DNA of 64,000 nt, from positions 2,274,874-2,338,873 of the forward strand of contig NC_013501.1 of assembly GCF_000024845.1 (NCBI RefSeq), given 5' to 3'. Positions within the stretch are counted from its first letter, which is position 1, and each line of letters begins with the position of its first letter. The stretch is from Rhodothermus marinus DSM 4252. GTDB taxonomy: Bacteria; Bacteroidota; Rhodothermia; Rhodothermales; Rhodothermaceae. The translations under genes were made by a program, and so were the position numbers. Positions 51,575-61,603 of the stretch are shown piece after piece. The notes beneath the pieces were generated by a model. That model ran no database searches. It had not been told where the DNA came from and saw nothing but the letters and a program-made list of their open reading frames with translations.

Positions 51575-51889
51575 TCAGCCCTGAATCTCCGTGATGAGCT
51601 GAATTTCACGGAGCACCCCCTGCACGCGGAAGCACTCCTCGAACAAGCCTTCGTAGACGGCCGCCTTGCCCTCGGTGTGCACCTTCCAGGTCAGCGCCTC
51701 GGCCTCGGGCAGCGAGCAGCCCGTGGCCTTCATGAGTTGAAAGATGACCTCGTCGAACGTGTGAATGTCGTCGTTGTAGAGGATCACGCGCCAGGGGGCG
51801 TCCAGTCGCGTCTCCTCGGTGTCTTCGACGTCCACCTCAGGCGCCGGACCGACCGGCTTCGTCTCGGCCAGCAAGTTCGGCTGTCCCAT
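51575..51889 (-). CDS. clpS: ATP-dependent Clp protease adaptor ClpS
   Basis: The 104-residue protein has the ClpS core: WRVILYNDDIHTFDEVIFQL, containing the conserved NDD that binds N-degron substrates, then GCSLPEAEALTWKVHTEGKA and VYEGLFEEC. It delivers N-end-rule substrates to the ClpA or ClpC unfoldase. The N-terminal 25 residues (ETKPVGPAPEVDVEDTEETR) form the disordered extension needed for handover. It is the last gene of psd-pssA-purS-clpS, 19 bp after purS. No clpA/clpC is in the window. Confidence 0.93.
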   Translation of the reverse strand: MGQPNLLAETKPVGPAPEVDVEDTEETRLDAPWRVILYNDDIHTFDEVIFQLMKATGCSLPEAEALTWKVHTEGKAAVYEGLFEECFRVQGVLREIQLITEIQG

Positions 51890-51908
51890 GGCTCGTCGTG
51901 ACAGGTTT

Positions 51909-52178
51909 TTATCCGGCAGCAGCGGGCGTTTCCACGGGGGTGACCGTCACGTCGAAGTCTTCCATGACCGGATTGGCCAGAAGTTTCTCGGCCGCCTCGC
52001 GGGCGATGCGCTCGGCCTCGTCGGCCGTGTCGGCCTCGATCCACAGATCGATCACCTTGCCGATGCGCACCTGCGTCACCGCCTCGTAGCCCAGGTTCTG
52101 CAACGCATGGAGGACGGCCTTGCCCTGGGGATCCAGAATGGAAGGCCGCAGGCGAACGGTTACGATGGCTTTAAACAT
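51909..52178 (-). CDS. purS: Phosphoribosylformylglycinamidine synthase subunit PurS
   Basis: The 89-residue protein has the PurS beta-alpha-beta fold: FKAIVTVRLRPSILDPQGKA, VLHALQNLGYEAVTQVRIGK and VIDLWIEADTADEAERIAREA. PurS bridges PurL and PurQ in the small-PurL type of FGAM synthase, step four of purine synthesis. purL and purQ are not present here, so purS is detached from them. It overlaps the end of pssA by 8 bp and precedes clpS by 19 bp. Confidence 0.92.
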   Translation of the reverse strand: MFKAIVTVRLRPSILDPQGKAVLHALQNLGYEAVTQVRIGKVIDLWIEADTADEAERIAREAAEKLLANPVMEDFDVTVTPVETPAAAG

Positions 52179-53049
52179 CGCGGTTTTCCGGTTGGGGGTT
52201 GGACGTTTCCGAAACGGGTTCCAGCGGAGTGTTCAGGATGGCCTGCACCAGGTTGTAAATGGCGCGACCGATGCCATGCAGGATATACGCGGCCAGCACC
52301 AGAAGCAAGCCAATCTGCTGCAAAAAGATGATCAGCAGCAGCGCCAGCCCGTAGGCGCCCGACTTCCAGGGATGGCGTCGCAGATAGGTCAGGCTGGGAC
52401 GCGGAATCGCGTCGAACGGAATGTTCGTGACCATGAGGGCCGAAAGCACGAACACGACGGGGATCAGCACCGGGAAGTCGCCGGGCGTCAGGCGCTCCAG
52501 CAGATCGACGCCTTCGGCATTCAGCACGAGCGCCACCAGCGCCGCCGCCTGCGCCGGAATGGGAAGCCCCAGGAAATACTCCCGCTTTTCACCGTCGAAC
52601 TGGACGTTGAAACGGGCCAGCCGGACGGCCCCGCAGACGGCCGGAAGCGACGCGATGATCAGTCCGAGCGTGCCGTAGGCATGCAGGTTGAAAGCATAGA
52701 CCAGATAGGCCGGCGCTACCCCGAACGACACCACGTCGCTGAGCGAGTCGAGCTCGACCCCGAACAGGCTGGTGCCGTTCGTCAACCGGGCCAGCATGCC
52801 GTCGAGCATGTCGAAAAAACCCGCCAGCACGATCAGCCAGCAGGCGTAATCGAAGCGCCCCTCATGGATCTGCGTGATGGCCAGAAAGCCGCTGAACAGG
52901 TTCATCAGCGTGAAAAACGACGGGACGGCCGCCCGTGGAATGGGTCGACGCAGCCGCTGGCGGCGTTGCGCCCGGTAGGCGCGCAGCCGCGCCCGGAAAT
53001 GGCGCTGTTTCTGACCGTGCCGATCGTATCCCCGGCGTGCCCGCAGCAT
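52171..53049 (-). CDS. pssA: CDP-diacylglycerol-serine O-phosphatidyltransferase
   Basis: The 292-residue membrane enzyme makes phosphatidylserine. The CDP-alcohol phosphotransferase motif DG(x2)AR(x8)G(x3)D(x3)D is seen in DMLDGMLARLTNGTSLFGVE and the following LDSLSD. Several membrane helices surround it (VPSFFTLMNLFSGFLAI, LIVLAGFFDML, LALLLIIFLQQIGLLLVLAA). A basic N-terminal extension (LRARRGYDRHGQKQRHFRAR) precedes the core. The ATG at 53049 is preferred over a TTG two codons upstream. It follows psd by 16 bp, so both steps to phosphatidylethanolamine are co-transcribed. Confidence 0.95.
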   Translation of the reverse strand: MLRARRGYDRHGQKQRHFRARLRAYRAQRRQRLRRPIPRAAVPSFFTLMNLFSGFLAITQIHEGRFDYACWLIVLAGFFDMLDGMLARLTNGTSLFGVELDSLSDVVSFGVAPAYLVYAFNLHAYGTLGLIIASLPAVCGAVRLARFNVQFDGEKREYFLGLPIPAQAAALVALVLNAEGVDLLERLTPGDFPVLIPVVFVLSALMVTNIPFDAIPRPSLTYLRRHPWKSGAYGLALLLIIFLQQIGLLLVLAAYILHGIGRAIYNLVQAILNTPLEPVSETSNPQPENRDV

Positions 53050-53065
53050 GCTCAATGCGCTCCGT

Positions 53066-53773
53066 TCAGTGGTTGTGCAGCCGATCCACCCCGACCGCTT
53101 CGGTCTCCGGCCGCGCCACCAGGCGACCCAGCACCGTCTCGCCAGCCCGCACCCGATCGCCCACCTTTACCTCGAACCGAATGTGCGGCGGCACGATCAC
53201 GTCCATGCGGGAGCCGAACCTGACGATCCCGAAGCGCTGGCCGGCCCGTACCGTATCCCCTTCTTTCAGATGAAACACGATACGCCGGGCCAGTACGCCG
53301 GCAATCTGCTTGAAAAGGATCCGATTGCCGCTCGGATGACGCAGTCCGATCTCCGAGCGCTCGTTCTTTTCGCTGGCCTTCGGGTGCCAGGCCACCAGAT
53401 AGTCGCCCGGAATGTAGCGGACCAGTTCAATCACGCCGTCGGCCGGCACCCGGTTGACGTGCACGTCCAGCGGCGAGAGGAAGATCGACAGCCGACGCGC
53501 CGGCCCTTTCAGATAGACCGGCTCGTAATCTACGTCGACGATCTCCACCACTTTGCCGTCGGCCGGTGCCAGCAGCAGCGCTTCGGCGCCTTCCGGCGGA
53601 TGCCGCTCCGGATCCCGGAAGAAATACAGCACGAAGCCCAGCAATAGCACCGCCAGCAACAGGCCCACCACGCGCCAGGCCCCCGGCAACCAGTAATAGG
53701 CGCCGACGGCCAGCAATACGGCAAGCAGCGCCGTCCCGCCGACGATCGGATAGCCCTCGGGTGCCAGCATCAT
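53066..53773 (-). CDS. psd: Phosphatidylserine decarboxylase
   Basis: The 235-residue protein has two N-terminal membrane helices (GTALLAVLLAVGAYYWLPGA and VVGLLLAVLLLGFVLYFF), then the decarboxylase core with LLAPADGKVVEIVDV, LSIFLSPLDVHVNRVPADG and the self-cleavage site in IVRFGSRMDVIVPP, where cleavage between Gly and Ser yields the pyruvoyl cofactor. The short, archaeal/Bacteroidota-type form is used. The start at 53773 (MMLAPEGYP) is supported by the membrane helices; the second ATG at 53770 is nearly equivalent. It is divergent from mtaB. Confidence 0.95.
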   Translation of the reverse strand: MMLAPEGYPIVGGTALLAVLLAVGAYYWLPGAWRVVGLLLAVLLLGFVLYFFRDPERHPPEGAEALLLAPADGKVVEIVDVDYEPVYLKGPARRLSIFLSPLDVHVNRVPADGVIELVRYIPGDYLVAWHPKASEKNERSEIGLRHPSGNRILFKQIAGVLARRIVFHLKEGDTVRAGQRFGIVRFGSRMDVIVPPHIRFEVKVGDRVRAGETVLGRLVARPETEAVGVDRLHNH

Positions 53774-53854
53774 CACACCGGTTGATTCCGAAACTCCCCG
53801 CCCCGGCCCGCGTTCGCTCCGTCGCCACCGGGGATCAGGGTTGCCTAAACGTCG

Positions 53855-55180
53855 ATGCCACGCGTTTCGTTCTACACGCTCGGCTGCAAACTGAATTTTG
53901 CGGAAACCAGCACGCTGGAGCGCGACTTCCTCGCGCGCCACTACGAAGTGGTGCCTTTCGGCGAGCCGGCCGACGTGACCGTCATCAACACCTGCACGGT
54001 CACGGCCGAGGCCGAACGTCAGTGCCGCCAGATCATCCGCCGGGCGATCCGCCAGAACCCGAACGCTTTCATCATCGTCACAGGCTGCTACGCCCAGCTT
54101 CGCCCCGAGGAAATCGCCCGGATCGAAGGCGTCGACGTCGTGCTGGGCGCCCGCGAAAAATTTCATCTCTTTGAGCTGATCGAAAGCTTCCAGAAAAAGG
54201 AGCAGACCCAGGTGGCGGTCTCCTGCATCGACGAACTGCAGGAGTTCGGCCCCGCTTTTTCCTCTACCGAGCGCACGCGTGCCTTTCTGAAGATTCAGGA
54301 CGGGTGCGACTACGTCTGCTCGTTCTGCACGATTCCCAAGGCCCGCGGTCGCAGCCGCTCACAGCCCATTGAGGCCACGGTCGCCCAGGCGCGGCAACTG
54401 GCCGAGATGGGCTTCAAGGAGATCGTGCTGACGGGCGTCAACATCGGTCTCTACGGCCAGGAATTCGGCGCGACGCTGCTCGACCTGCTCCGGGAGCTGG
54501 ACCGGGTGGAGGGCATCGAGCGCTACCGCATCTCGTCGATCGAACCCAACCTGCTCACCGACGAAATCATCGCGTTCGTGGCCGAGTCGCGTGCCTTCAT
54601 GCCGCACTTCCACATGCCGCTGCAGAGCGGCGACAACTTCGTGCTGGGCAAGATGCGGCGGCGCTATCGCCGTGAGCTATACGCCGAGCGCGTGGCCCGC
54701 ATCCGGGAGCTGTTGCCCGATGCCGCCATCGGGGTCGACGTCATCGTGGGATTCCCGACCGAGACGCCCGAGCGCTTCGAGAACACCTACCGCTTTCTGA
54801 ACGAGTTGCCGATCTCCTACCTGCACGTGTTCACCTACTCCGAGCGGCCCGGCACGGCGGCCGTCGAGCAGCTTGAACGCATGGGCGGTCAACCCGTCCC
54901 CAAACCTGAGCGCTCCCGCCGCAACCGCATGCTGCAGGTGCTCTCCCACAAGAAGCGCCACGCATTCTACCGGGCGCACCAGGGTCAGGTGCGCCCCGTT
55001 CTCTGGGAAAGCACCGAAAAGCACGGGCTCATGTACGGCTATACCGACAACTACATCCGCGTGCAGCGCCCCTTCGATCCCGAGCGCGTGGGCCAGATCG
55101 AACCGGTACGCCTGGGCGACTTCGCACCGGACGGCACGCTCGTGGCCGAAGATCCGGCGTTTATTCCCATTTCCTGCTAA
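53855..55180 (+). CDS. mtaB: tRNA t6A37 methylthiotransferase MtaB
   Basis: The 441-residue radical SAM enzyme converts t6A to ms2t6A at position 37 of ANN-decoding tRNAs. The N-terminal methylthiotransferase domain has cysteines in TLGCKLNFAE, VINTCTVTAEA and VTGCYAQ for one Fe-S cluster; the radical SAM CxxxCxxC is in GCDYVCSFCTIPKARGRSRS; the C-terminal TRAM-like domain covers about residues 370-441. Full length. Its stop overlaps the convergent remnant of hepT. Confidence 0.95.
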   Translation: MPRVSFYTLGCKLNFAETSTLERDFLARHYEVVPFGEPADVTVINTCTVTAEAERQCRQIIRRAIRQNPNAFIIVTGCYAQLRPEEIARIEGVDVVLGAREKFHLFELIESFQKKEQTQVAVSCIDELQEFGPAFSSTERTRAFLKIQDGCDYVCSFCTIPKARGRSRSQPIEATVAQARQLAEMGFKEIVLTGVNIGLYGQEFGATLLDLLRELDRVEGIERYRISSIEPNLLTDEIIAFVAESRAFMPHFHMPLQSGDNFVLGKMRRRYRRELYAERVARIRELLPDAAIGVDVIVGFPTETPERFENTYRFLNELPISYLHVFTYSERPGTAAVEQLERMGGQPVPKPERSRRNRMLQVLSHKKRHAFYRAHQGQVRPVLWESTEKHGLMYGYTDNYIRVQRPFDPERVGQIEPVRLGDFAPDGTLVAEDPAFIPISC

Positions 55181-55765
55181 AGGTAGGGCTGTATCGATTC
55201 GATGAACTGGACAAAATCAGGAAGCTGATCGAGATGCCGGTACAGCCGCTCCACGTCGATAGTGGCATACTCATGCACCAGCAGATTGCGCAATCCTACC
55301 ATTAACTAGAGCTTGCGTGCCAGTTCTTCAGACAAGTAGCCTCCGCGTGCCAGCAAAGTAATACACTCGCCATAAGAGGAAGGCGTACCCATTATTACGG
55401 CTGACCAGGTGGCAGCTGATATGGGATCGCTGATTTACCGGTGCATGAGGGTGCCATACCCTGTGAGGCAGACGTGATCGGGCGGACACAGTGGTCCGCC
55501 CCTACATGATGGGGAAGAACGTCGTTTGCCTGGTAGGGCGCACCTGTGTGTGCGCCCGTGCTTTCTCACATGCACTATGATTTCCCGGAAATCGTATGAT
55601 GTCGATGATGATCTGGATGCTTTCGAGCAGTCCATAGCGAAGCGCCCATTCCAGGAGGCGATCTCGTTTCAGGTCCCCCAGCGTATATTGATCTCGCAAA
55701 CGCTTCAACTCGGCCAGCGCGTCTTCAAGACGATGGAGGTATTCCTGCATATCGTCTTTCTGCAA
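55177..55765 (-). pseudogene. hepT: HepT-like (DUF86/HEPN) toxin, broken by an insertion and an in-frame stop
   Basis: Two pieces on the minus strand make up a HEPN-type HepT protein. The N-terminal piece runs from the ATG at 55765 (MQKDDMQEYLHRLEDALAEL) to about 55598, where the frame enters foreign DNA after ESIQIIIDI. The C-terminal piece resumes at about 55434 with SDPISAATWSAVIMGTPSSY, then has an in-frame TAG (55306-55308) in LARKL-stop-LMVGLRN, where relatives have lysine, so a single AAG-to-TAG change is likely. The catalytic motif Rx4HxY is present as RNLLVHEY. It overlaps mntA by 41 bp, as in intact HepT-MntA pairs. No functional toxin can be made. Confidence 0.85.
55435..55597. repeat. 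Palindromic element (about 160 bp) inserted in hepT
   Basis: This stretch interrupts the hepT frame. It contains two perfect GC-rich hairpins: 55480-55487 with 55494-55501 (GGGCGGAC/GTCCGCCC) and 55536-55543 with 55550-55557 (GGGCGCAC/GTGCGCCC), each with a 6 nt loop. A third palindrome (GATTTCCCGGAAATC) is near the right end, 55579-55593. There is no coding capacity for a transposase, so it resembles a REP/BIME- or MITE-type non-autonomous element. Exact ends are uncertain by a few bases. Confidence 0.7.
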
Positions 55766-56192
55766 GTTGACCTTTTTTCAGGCGCTCCAGAAAGGCATCG
55801 CGCATCATGCGACGAAGGGGTTCCGTGTCGAAGTAGGCCAGGAATGTTCTGCATTTGAAATCCACCCAGCGGTCTTCATCCCGACAGAAGATCAGCTTTC
55901 CATGCGCCACCGCCTCGTAGGCCAGTGCCGGCCACTGCTCCAGCGCTTCGCGGAGCTCCACTACGTCCACCGGGCGCCCTGCGACCTGCTCCAGTTCGTT
56001 CACCAGCCCACCCAACTCCGGCAAGTCCAGCGGTTGTTCGGTGTAAATGCCCACGTCCACATCACTGAGCGGCGTGGCCTGTCCCCGCGCGACCGAACCG
56101 AATAGCAGCGCAAATACCACCTCCGGCCGCGCCTCCAGCACCGGCCGGAGCCGCGCCATGAGCGCTTCGCGATCGGACAGGAGCGGATCCAT
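55725..56192 (-). CDS. mntA: MntA-like nucleotidyltransferase antitoxin (now orphan)
   Basis: The 155-residue minimal nucleotidyltransferase has the GS(x10)DxD motif: Gly32-Ser33 in LLFGSVARGQA, then Asp44 and Asp46 in LSDVDVGIY. MntA proteins inactivate HepT toxins by adding AMP to their HEPN active-site tyrosine. The adjoining hepT gene is broken, so this antitoxin has no local partner. The open frame and motif are intact, meaning either recent inactivation of the toxin or a retained role elsewhere. It begins 6 bp after the nitroreductase terminator. Confidence 0.87.
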   Translation of the reverse strand: MDPLLSDREALMARLRPVLEARPEVVFALLFGSVARGQATPLSDVDVGIYTEQPLDLPELGGLVNELEQVAGRPVDVVELREALEQWPALAYEAVAHGKLIFCRDEDRWVDFKCRTFLAYFDTEPLRRMMRDAFLERLKKGQLAERRYAGIPPSS

Positions 56193-56197
56193 GCGTC

Positions 56198-56237
56198 AAA
56201 AAAATAAGGCTCCGGCCAGGAGTACGCGGCCGGAGCC
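56198..56237 (-). terminator. Intrinsic terminator after the nitroreductase gene
   Basis: On the minus strand a perfect 10 bp stem (GGCTCCGGCC, 56227-56236 with 56208-56217) with a 9 nt loop is followed by TTATTTTTTT. It separates the nitroreductase gene from mntA. Confidence 0.93.
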
Positions 56238-56262
56238 CGAAAGGTGCCATCATCCGATGGAT

Positions 56263-56904
56263 TCAGGAGGCGTGGCCGTCTTCCTGCATCAGAAAGCGGG
56301 CCGGAGTGCCCCAGCGGCCTTCGAAAGCCAGCTCGGTCAGCGGCCGGCGCGTGCGCGGGCTCCGCTCGCGCGCCTGCAGGTCTTCGGGTAGCTGCGCCGG
56401 ATCGCCCAGGTAGCCCAGCGCCAGCGCGATCACCACGTCGTAGTCCTCCGGGACGGCGCAGCGGCGACGCGCTTCGTCCGGAAGAATGCCCGCCATCTGG
56501 TGCACGTAGAGTCCGAGCGCGGTGGCCTGCAACGTCAGGTAGGCCACGGCCTGACCGGTATCGTACCAGGCGTGCGGATTCGGCGCGCCGCTGTGCGAGA
56601 AGGTGCGCCGCGCCAGCACCAGCATCAGCACGGGCGCCCGCTGCGCCCAGCGTCGGTTGCCTTCGTTCAGGCAGGCCAGCAGCCGATCGAACGCCTCCGG
56701 ATCCTCGCGCCGCGCCACGATGAAACGCCACGGTTGTTCGTTGTAGGCCGAGGGTGCCCAGCGGGCGGCCGCCAGCACGCGGCGGAGCACGTCAGGCGCT
56801 GCCGGCCGGTCGGCAAACGCGCGCGGACTCCAGCGTCTGCGGATCAACTCGTGCACGTCCGGCTCCACCCCGGCCGTTTTGATTTCAATTACTTCCATCT
56901 CCAT
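56263..56904 (-). CDS. Nitroreductase-family FMN oxidoreductase
   Basis: The 213-residue protein has the nitroreductase fold: LIRRRWSPRAFADRP (FMN-binding basic residues), AARWAPSAYNEQPWRFIVA, AVAYLTLQATALGLYVHQMA and VIALALGYLGDPAQLPED. Such enzymes reduce nitro compounds, quinones or enones with NAD(P)H; the physiological substrate is not predictable. The ATG at 56904 is used; a TTG two codons upstream and an ATG at 56898 are alternatives. It has its own terminator and no obvious operon partner. Confidence 0.93.
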   Translation of the reverse strand: MEMEVIEIKTAGVEPDVHELIRRRWSPRAFADRPAAPDVLRRVLAAARWAPSAYNEQPWRFIVARREDPEAFDRLLACLNEGNRRWAQRAPVLMLVLARRTFSHSGAPNPHAWYDTGQAVAYLTLQATALGLYVHQMAGILPDEARRRCAVPEDYDVVIALALGYLGDPAQLPEDLQARERSPRTRRPLTELAFEGRWGTPARFLMQEDGHAS

Positions 56905-57126
56905 GGTCAATCCTCAAAGTCGTTACAACAACAATCAGTTCGAAAAACGACATCCGGGAGGCGGCGTTCGCGCTTCCGTCGAGCACTTCCTGCAAAAAAT
57001 CCTTTACGAAACCCCTTTCCAGAAGGACGGCGGCCGGGCAAAATGCGATCGCCGCAATGGCTCACAACAGGCGCATGCATAGCCAGGCGCAGCGTGAAAA
57101 CGGGGTGCTGGTTCGAGGTACGACAG

Positions 57127-57149
57127 GGTGGACACAGTGGTCCGCTCCT
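57127..57149. repeat. Second copy of the palindromic hairpin
   Basis: GGTGGACACAGTGGTCCGCTC here is nearly identical to GGCGGACACAGTGGTCCGCCC at 55481-55501, differing at two positions, each C-to-T within the stem. The flanking sequence is not related, so only the hairpin core is shared. Confidence 0.7.
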
Positions 57150-57185
57150 GGATAAAACTCTTGTTGCAAACAGCGAACGGATCTT

Positions 57186-57232
57186 TAAAAACAGAACCGG
57201 CCCGCACGGCGCGTTGCCGTACGGGCCGGTGG
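57186..57232 (-). terminator. Intrinsic terminator after carB
   Basis: A long stem (ACCGGCCCG, 57196-57204, with CGGGCCGGT, 57222-57230, extended inward by GGC/GCC pairing) lies 20 bp after the carB stop on the minus strand and is followed by TTCTGTTTTTA. Confidence 0.88.
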
Positions 57233-57251
57233 TGCGATCGGGAGGGTGCGT

Positions 57252-60092
<2,841 letters not shown>

Positions 60093-60139
60093 GGTATGCT
60101 CCGGGGTTATGTTCGGTTACTGGATGAAAAACAGGCCGT

Positions 60140-61279
60140 TCACACGCGGGTCAACTGGGGTGTCGCGACCGGACGGTGCGCCGCCACCAGTGCCAGGAAC
60201 TCGTCGAAGAGGTAGCGGCTGTCGTGGGGTCCGGGCGACGCTTCCGGATGGTACTGCACCGAAAGCCCGGCGAACGACTTGAAGCGCAGCCCCTCGACGG
60301 TCCGGTCGTTCAGGTTGATGTGCGACACCTCGGCCTCGCGCGGATCGACCGACTCGGCCTCGACGGCAAAGCCGTGGTTCTGCGTGGTCACTTCCACGCG
60401 GCCGGTGCGCAGGTTCTTGACCGGGTGGTTGGCACCGCGGTGCCCGACGTACATCTTGTAGACCTTGAAGCCCAGCGCCAGCGCCATGAGCTGGTGTCCC
60501 AGGCAGATGCCGAAGATGGGCAACCCGGTACGAATGGCCGCCCGCACCTGCTCGATGGCCTGCGGCATGGCCCGTGGATCGCCCGGCCCGTTCGAGAAGA
60601 ACAGCCCGTCGGGCTCCCAGGCCAGCACTTCATTGAGCGGCGTATAGCCCGGAAAGACGCGCACCGTGCAGTCCCGCGCCTGGAACATGCGCAGGATGTT
60701 CAGCTTGCAGCCATAGTCGAAGACGGCGATGCGCGGCCCGGGTCCGGTGCAGAAGTCGTAGGGCCGCTCCGGCATCACGTAGGAGGCCAGCTCCAGCCCG
60801 GCCATTGAGGGCAGGCGCCGCGCCTTTTCGACCAGGCTCTCGTCGTCAAGATCGATCGACGAGATGACCGCGTTCATGACCCCTTTCGTACGAATGTGCC
60901 GCACCAATCGTCGCGTATCGACACCGGAGATGCCTACCAGTTCGTAGCGTCGCATCCAGTCTTCCAGCGAGCCGTCGGCCAGGCGGTTCGAGTAGCGATG
61001 CGAAAAGGCACGCACCACCAGGCCGGCCACCATCGGACGGGCGGCTTCCATGTCGATGTCCATCACCCCGTAGTTGCCGATGTGGGGGTAGGTCATCATC
61101 ATGATCTGCCCGTAGTAGGACGGGTCAGTCATGATTTCCTGGTAGCCCGTCATGCTGGTGTTGAAGCACAGCTCCCCGCCCGTCTCGCCTCGGTGCCCGA
61201 TGGCGATGCCGGTTACGACGGTTCCATCGGCCAGTGCCAGCTTACAGGGATCCGGTGTCGGGTGCAGCAGGGGTATCAT
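60140..61279 (-). CDS. carA: Carbamoyl-phosphate synthase small subunit (glutaminase)
   Basis: The 379-residue protein has the CarA-specific N-terminal domain (LALADGTVVTGIAIGHRGET, MTGYQEIMTDPSYYGQI) and a class I glutamine amidotransferase domain with the nucleophile Cys in FGICLGHQLMALALGFK and the His-Glu pair in VQYHPEASPGPHDSRYLF. It supplies ammonia to CarB for carbamoyl phosphate, used for pyrimidines and arginine. The start at 61279 (MIPLLHPTP) lies 40 bp after a strong intrinsic terminator in its leader. Confidence 0.96.
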   Translation of the reverse strand: MIPLLHPTPDPCKLALADGTVVTGIAIGHRGETGGELCFNTSMTGYQEIMTDPSYYGQIMMMTYPHIGNYGVMDIDMEAARPMVAGLVVRAFSHRYSNRLADGSLEDWMRRYELVGISGVDTRRLVRHIRTKGVMNAVISSIDLDDESLVEKARRLPSMAGLELASYVMPERPYDFCTGPGPRIAVFDYGCKLNILRMFQARDCTVRVFPGYTPLNEVLAWEPDGLFFSNGPGDPRAMPQAIEQVRAAIRTGLPIFGICLGHQLMALALGFKVYKMYVGHRGANHPVKNLRTGRVEVTTQNHGFAVEAESVDPREAEVSHINLNDRTVEGLRFKSFAGLSVQYHPEASPGPHDSRYLFDEFLALVAAHRPVATPQLTRV

Positions 61280-61319
61280 GACGGCCTGTTATGGGTTTGG
61301 TTAATGGATTCGATCGGGT

Positions 61320-61353
61320 ACAAAAAAGCCTTCCCCGCTTGTGGGAAGGCTTC
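61320..61353 (-). promoter_or_regulatory. Candidate transcription attenuator in the carAB leader
   Basis: On the minus strand a perfect 10 bp stem (AAGCCTTCCC, 61343-61352 read in reverse, with 61326-61335) and a 7 nt loop are followed by six T, an intrinsic terminator. It is 41 bp upstream of carA, and no minus-strand gene lies to its right before 62283, so there is nothing for it to terminate except the carAB leader transcript. This is the layout of a regulated attenuator. The sensing signal is not known. Confidence 0.75.
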
Positions 61354-61603
61354 AGCCACCACGGAATCGTCGAAGGTGCAACTGTCCAGGTCCAGAACCT
61401 ATCACTATCGGCTGCCGGTTTCGGCGTCTCAACGTACACCCTCTGCGGAAGGTTTCCGAAAGATAAGGCATTTGCACCGCGTAAGCCAGGCGATCTACAG
61501 GATCTATGGGCTTTTTTCATAGTAGCGCTTCCGAGCCTAAAGCCCGATCCCGAACGGATCGATGCGACGGCGGTTCAAAAGAGGGAGATCTTTCCCCTGC
61601 CCT
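61354..61603. other. Divergent regulatory region between carAB and the TonB-type gene
   Basis: No gene is recognised. On the minus strand there is TTATCTTTCGG near 61456-61466, close to the TAnnTTTG box, and a possible leader start (ATG at 61520, preceded by CGGAAG) beginning MKKAHRSCRSPG whose frame runs through the attenuator into carA. AAAAAAGCC at the beginning of that frame is complementary to the 3' side of the terminator. A second weak hairpin followed by TTTTTT on the plus strand is at 61480-61518. Confidence 0.45.

Larger units (their letters stand above)
56905..57251. other. Non-coding gap between the nitroreductase gene and carB
   Basis: The 347 bp hold a possible nitroreductase promoter (right side of its start), a 23 bp hairpin copy at 57127-57149 related to the hepT insertion, and the carB terminator. 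Short open frames on both strands have no recognisable product or ribosome site. I see no tRNA or other RNA gene. Confidence 0.6.

Noticed and set aside
57004-57207. 67-codon minus-strand frame in the gap before carB
   Set aside because: It runs through the carB terminator and the hairpin repeat and has no recognisable product, so it is probably not a gene.
61480-61518. Plus-strand hairpin with a TTTTTT tract that could be a terminator
   Set aside because: The stem is only 5 bp around a 23 nt loop and no plus-strand gene ends upstream. Its T run is more interesting as the complement of the carAB terminator tail.
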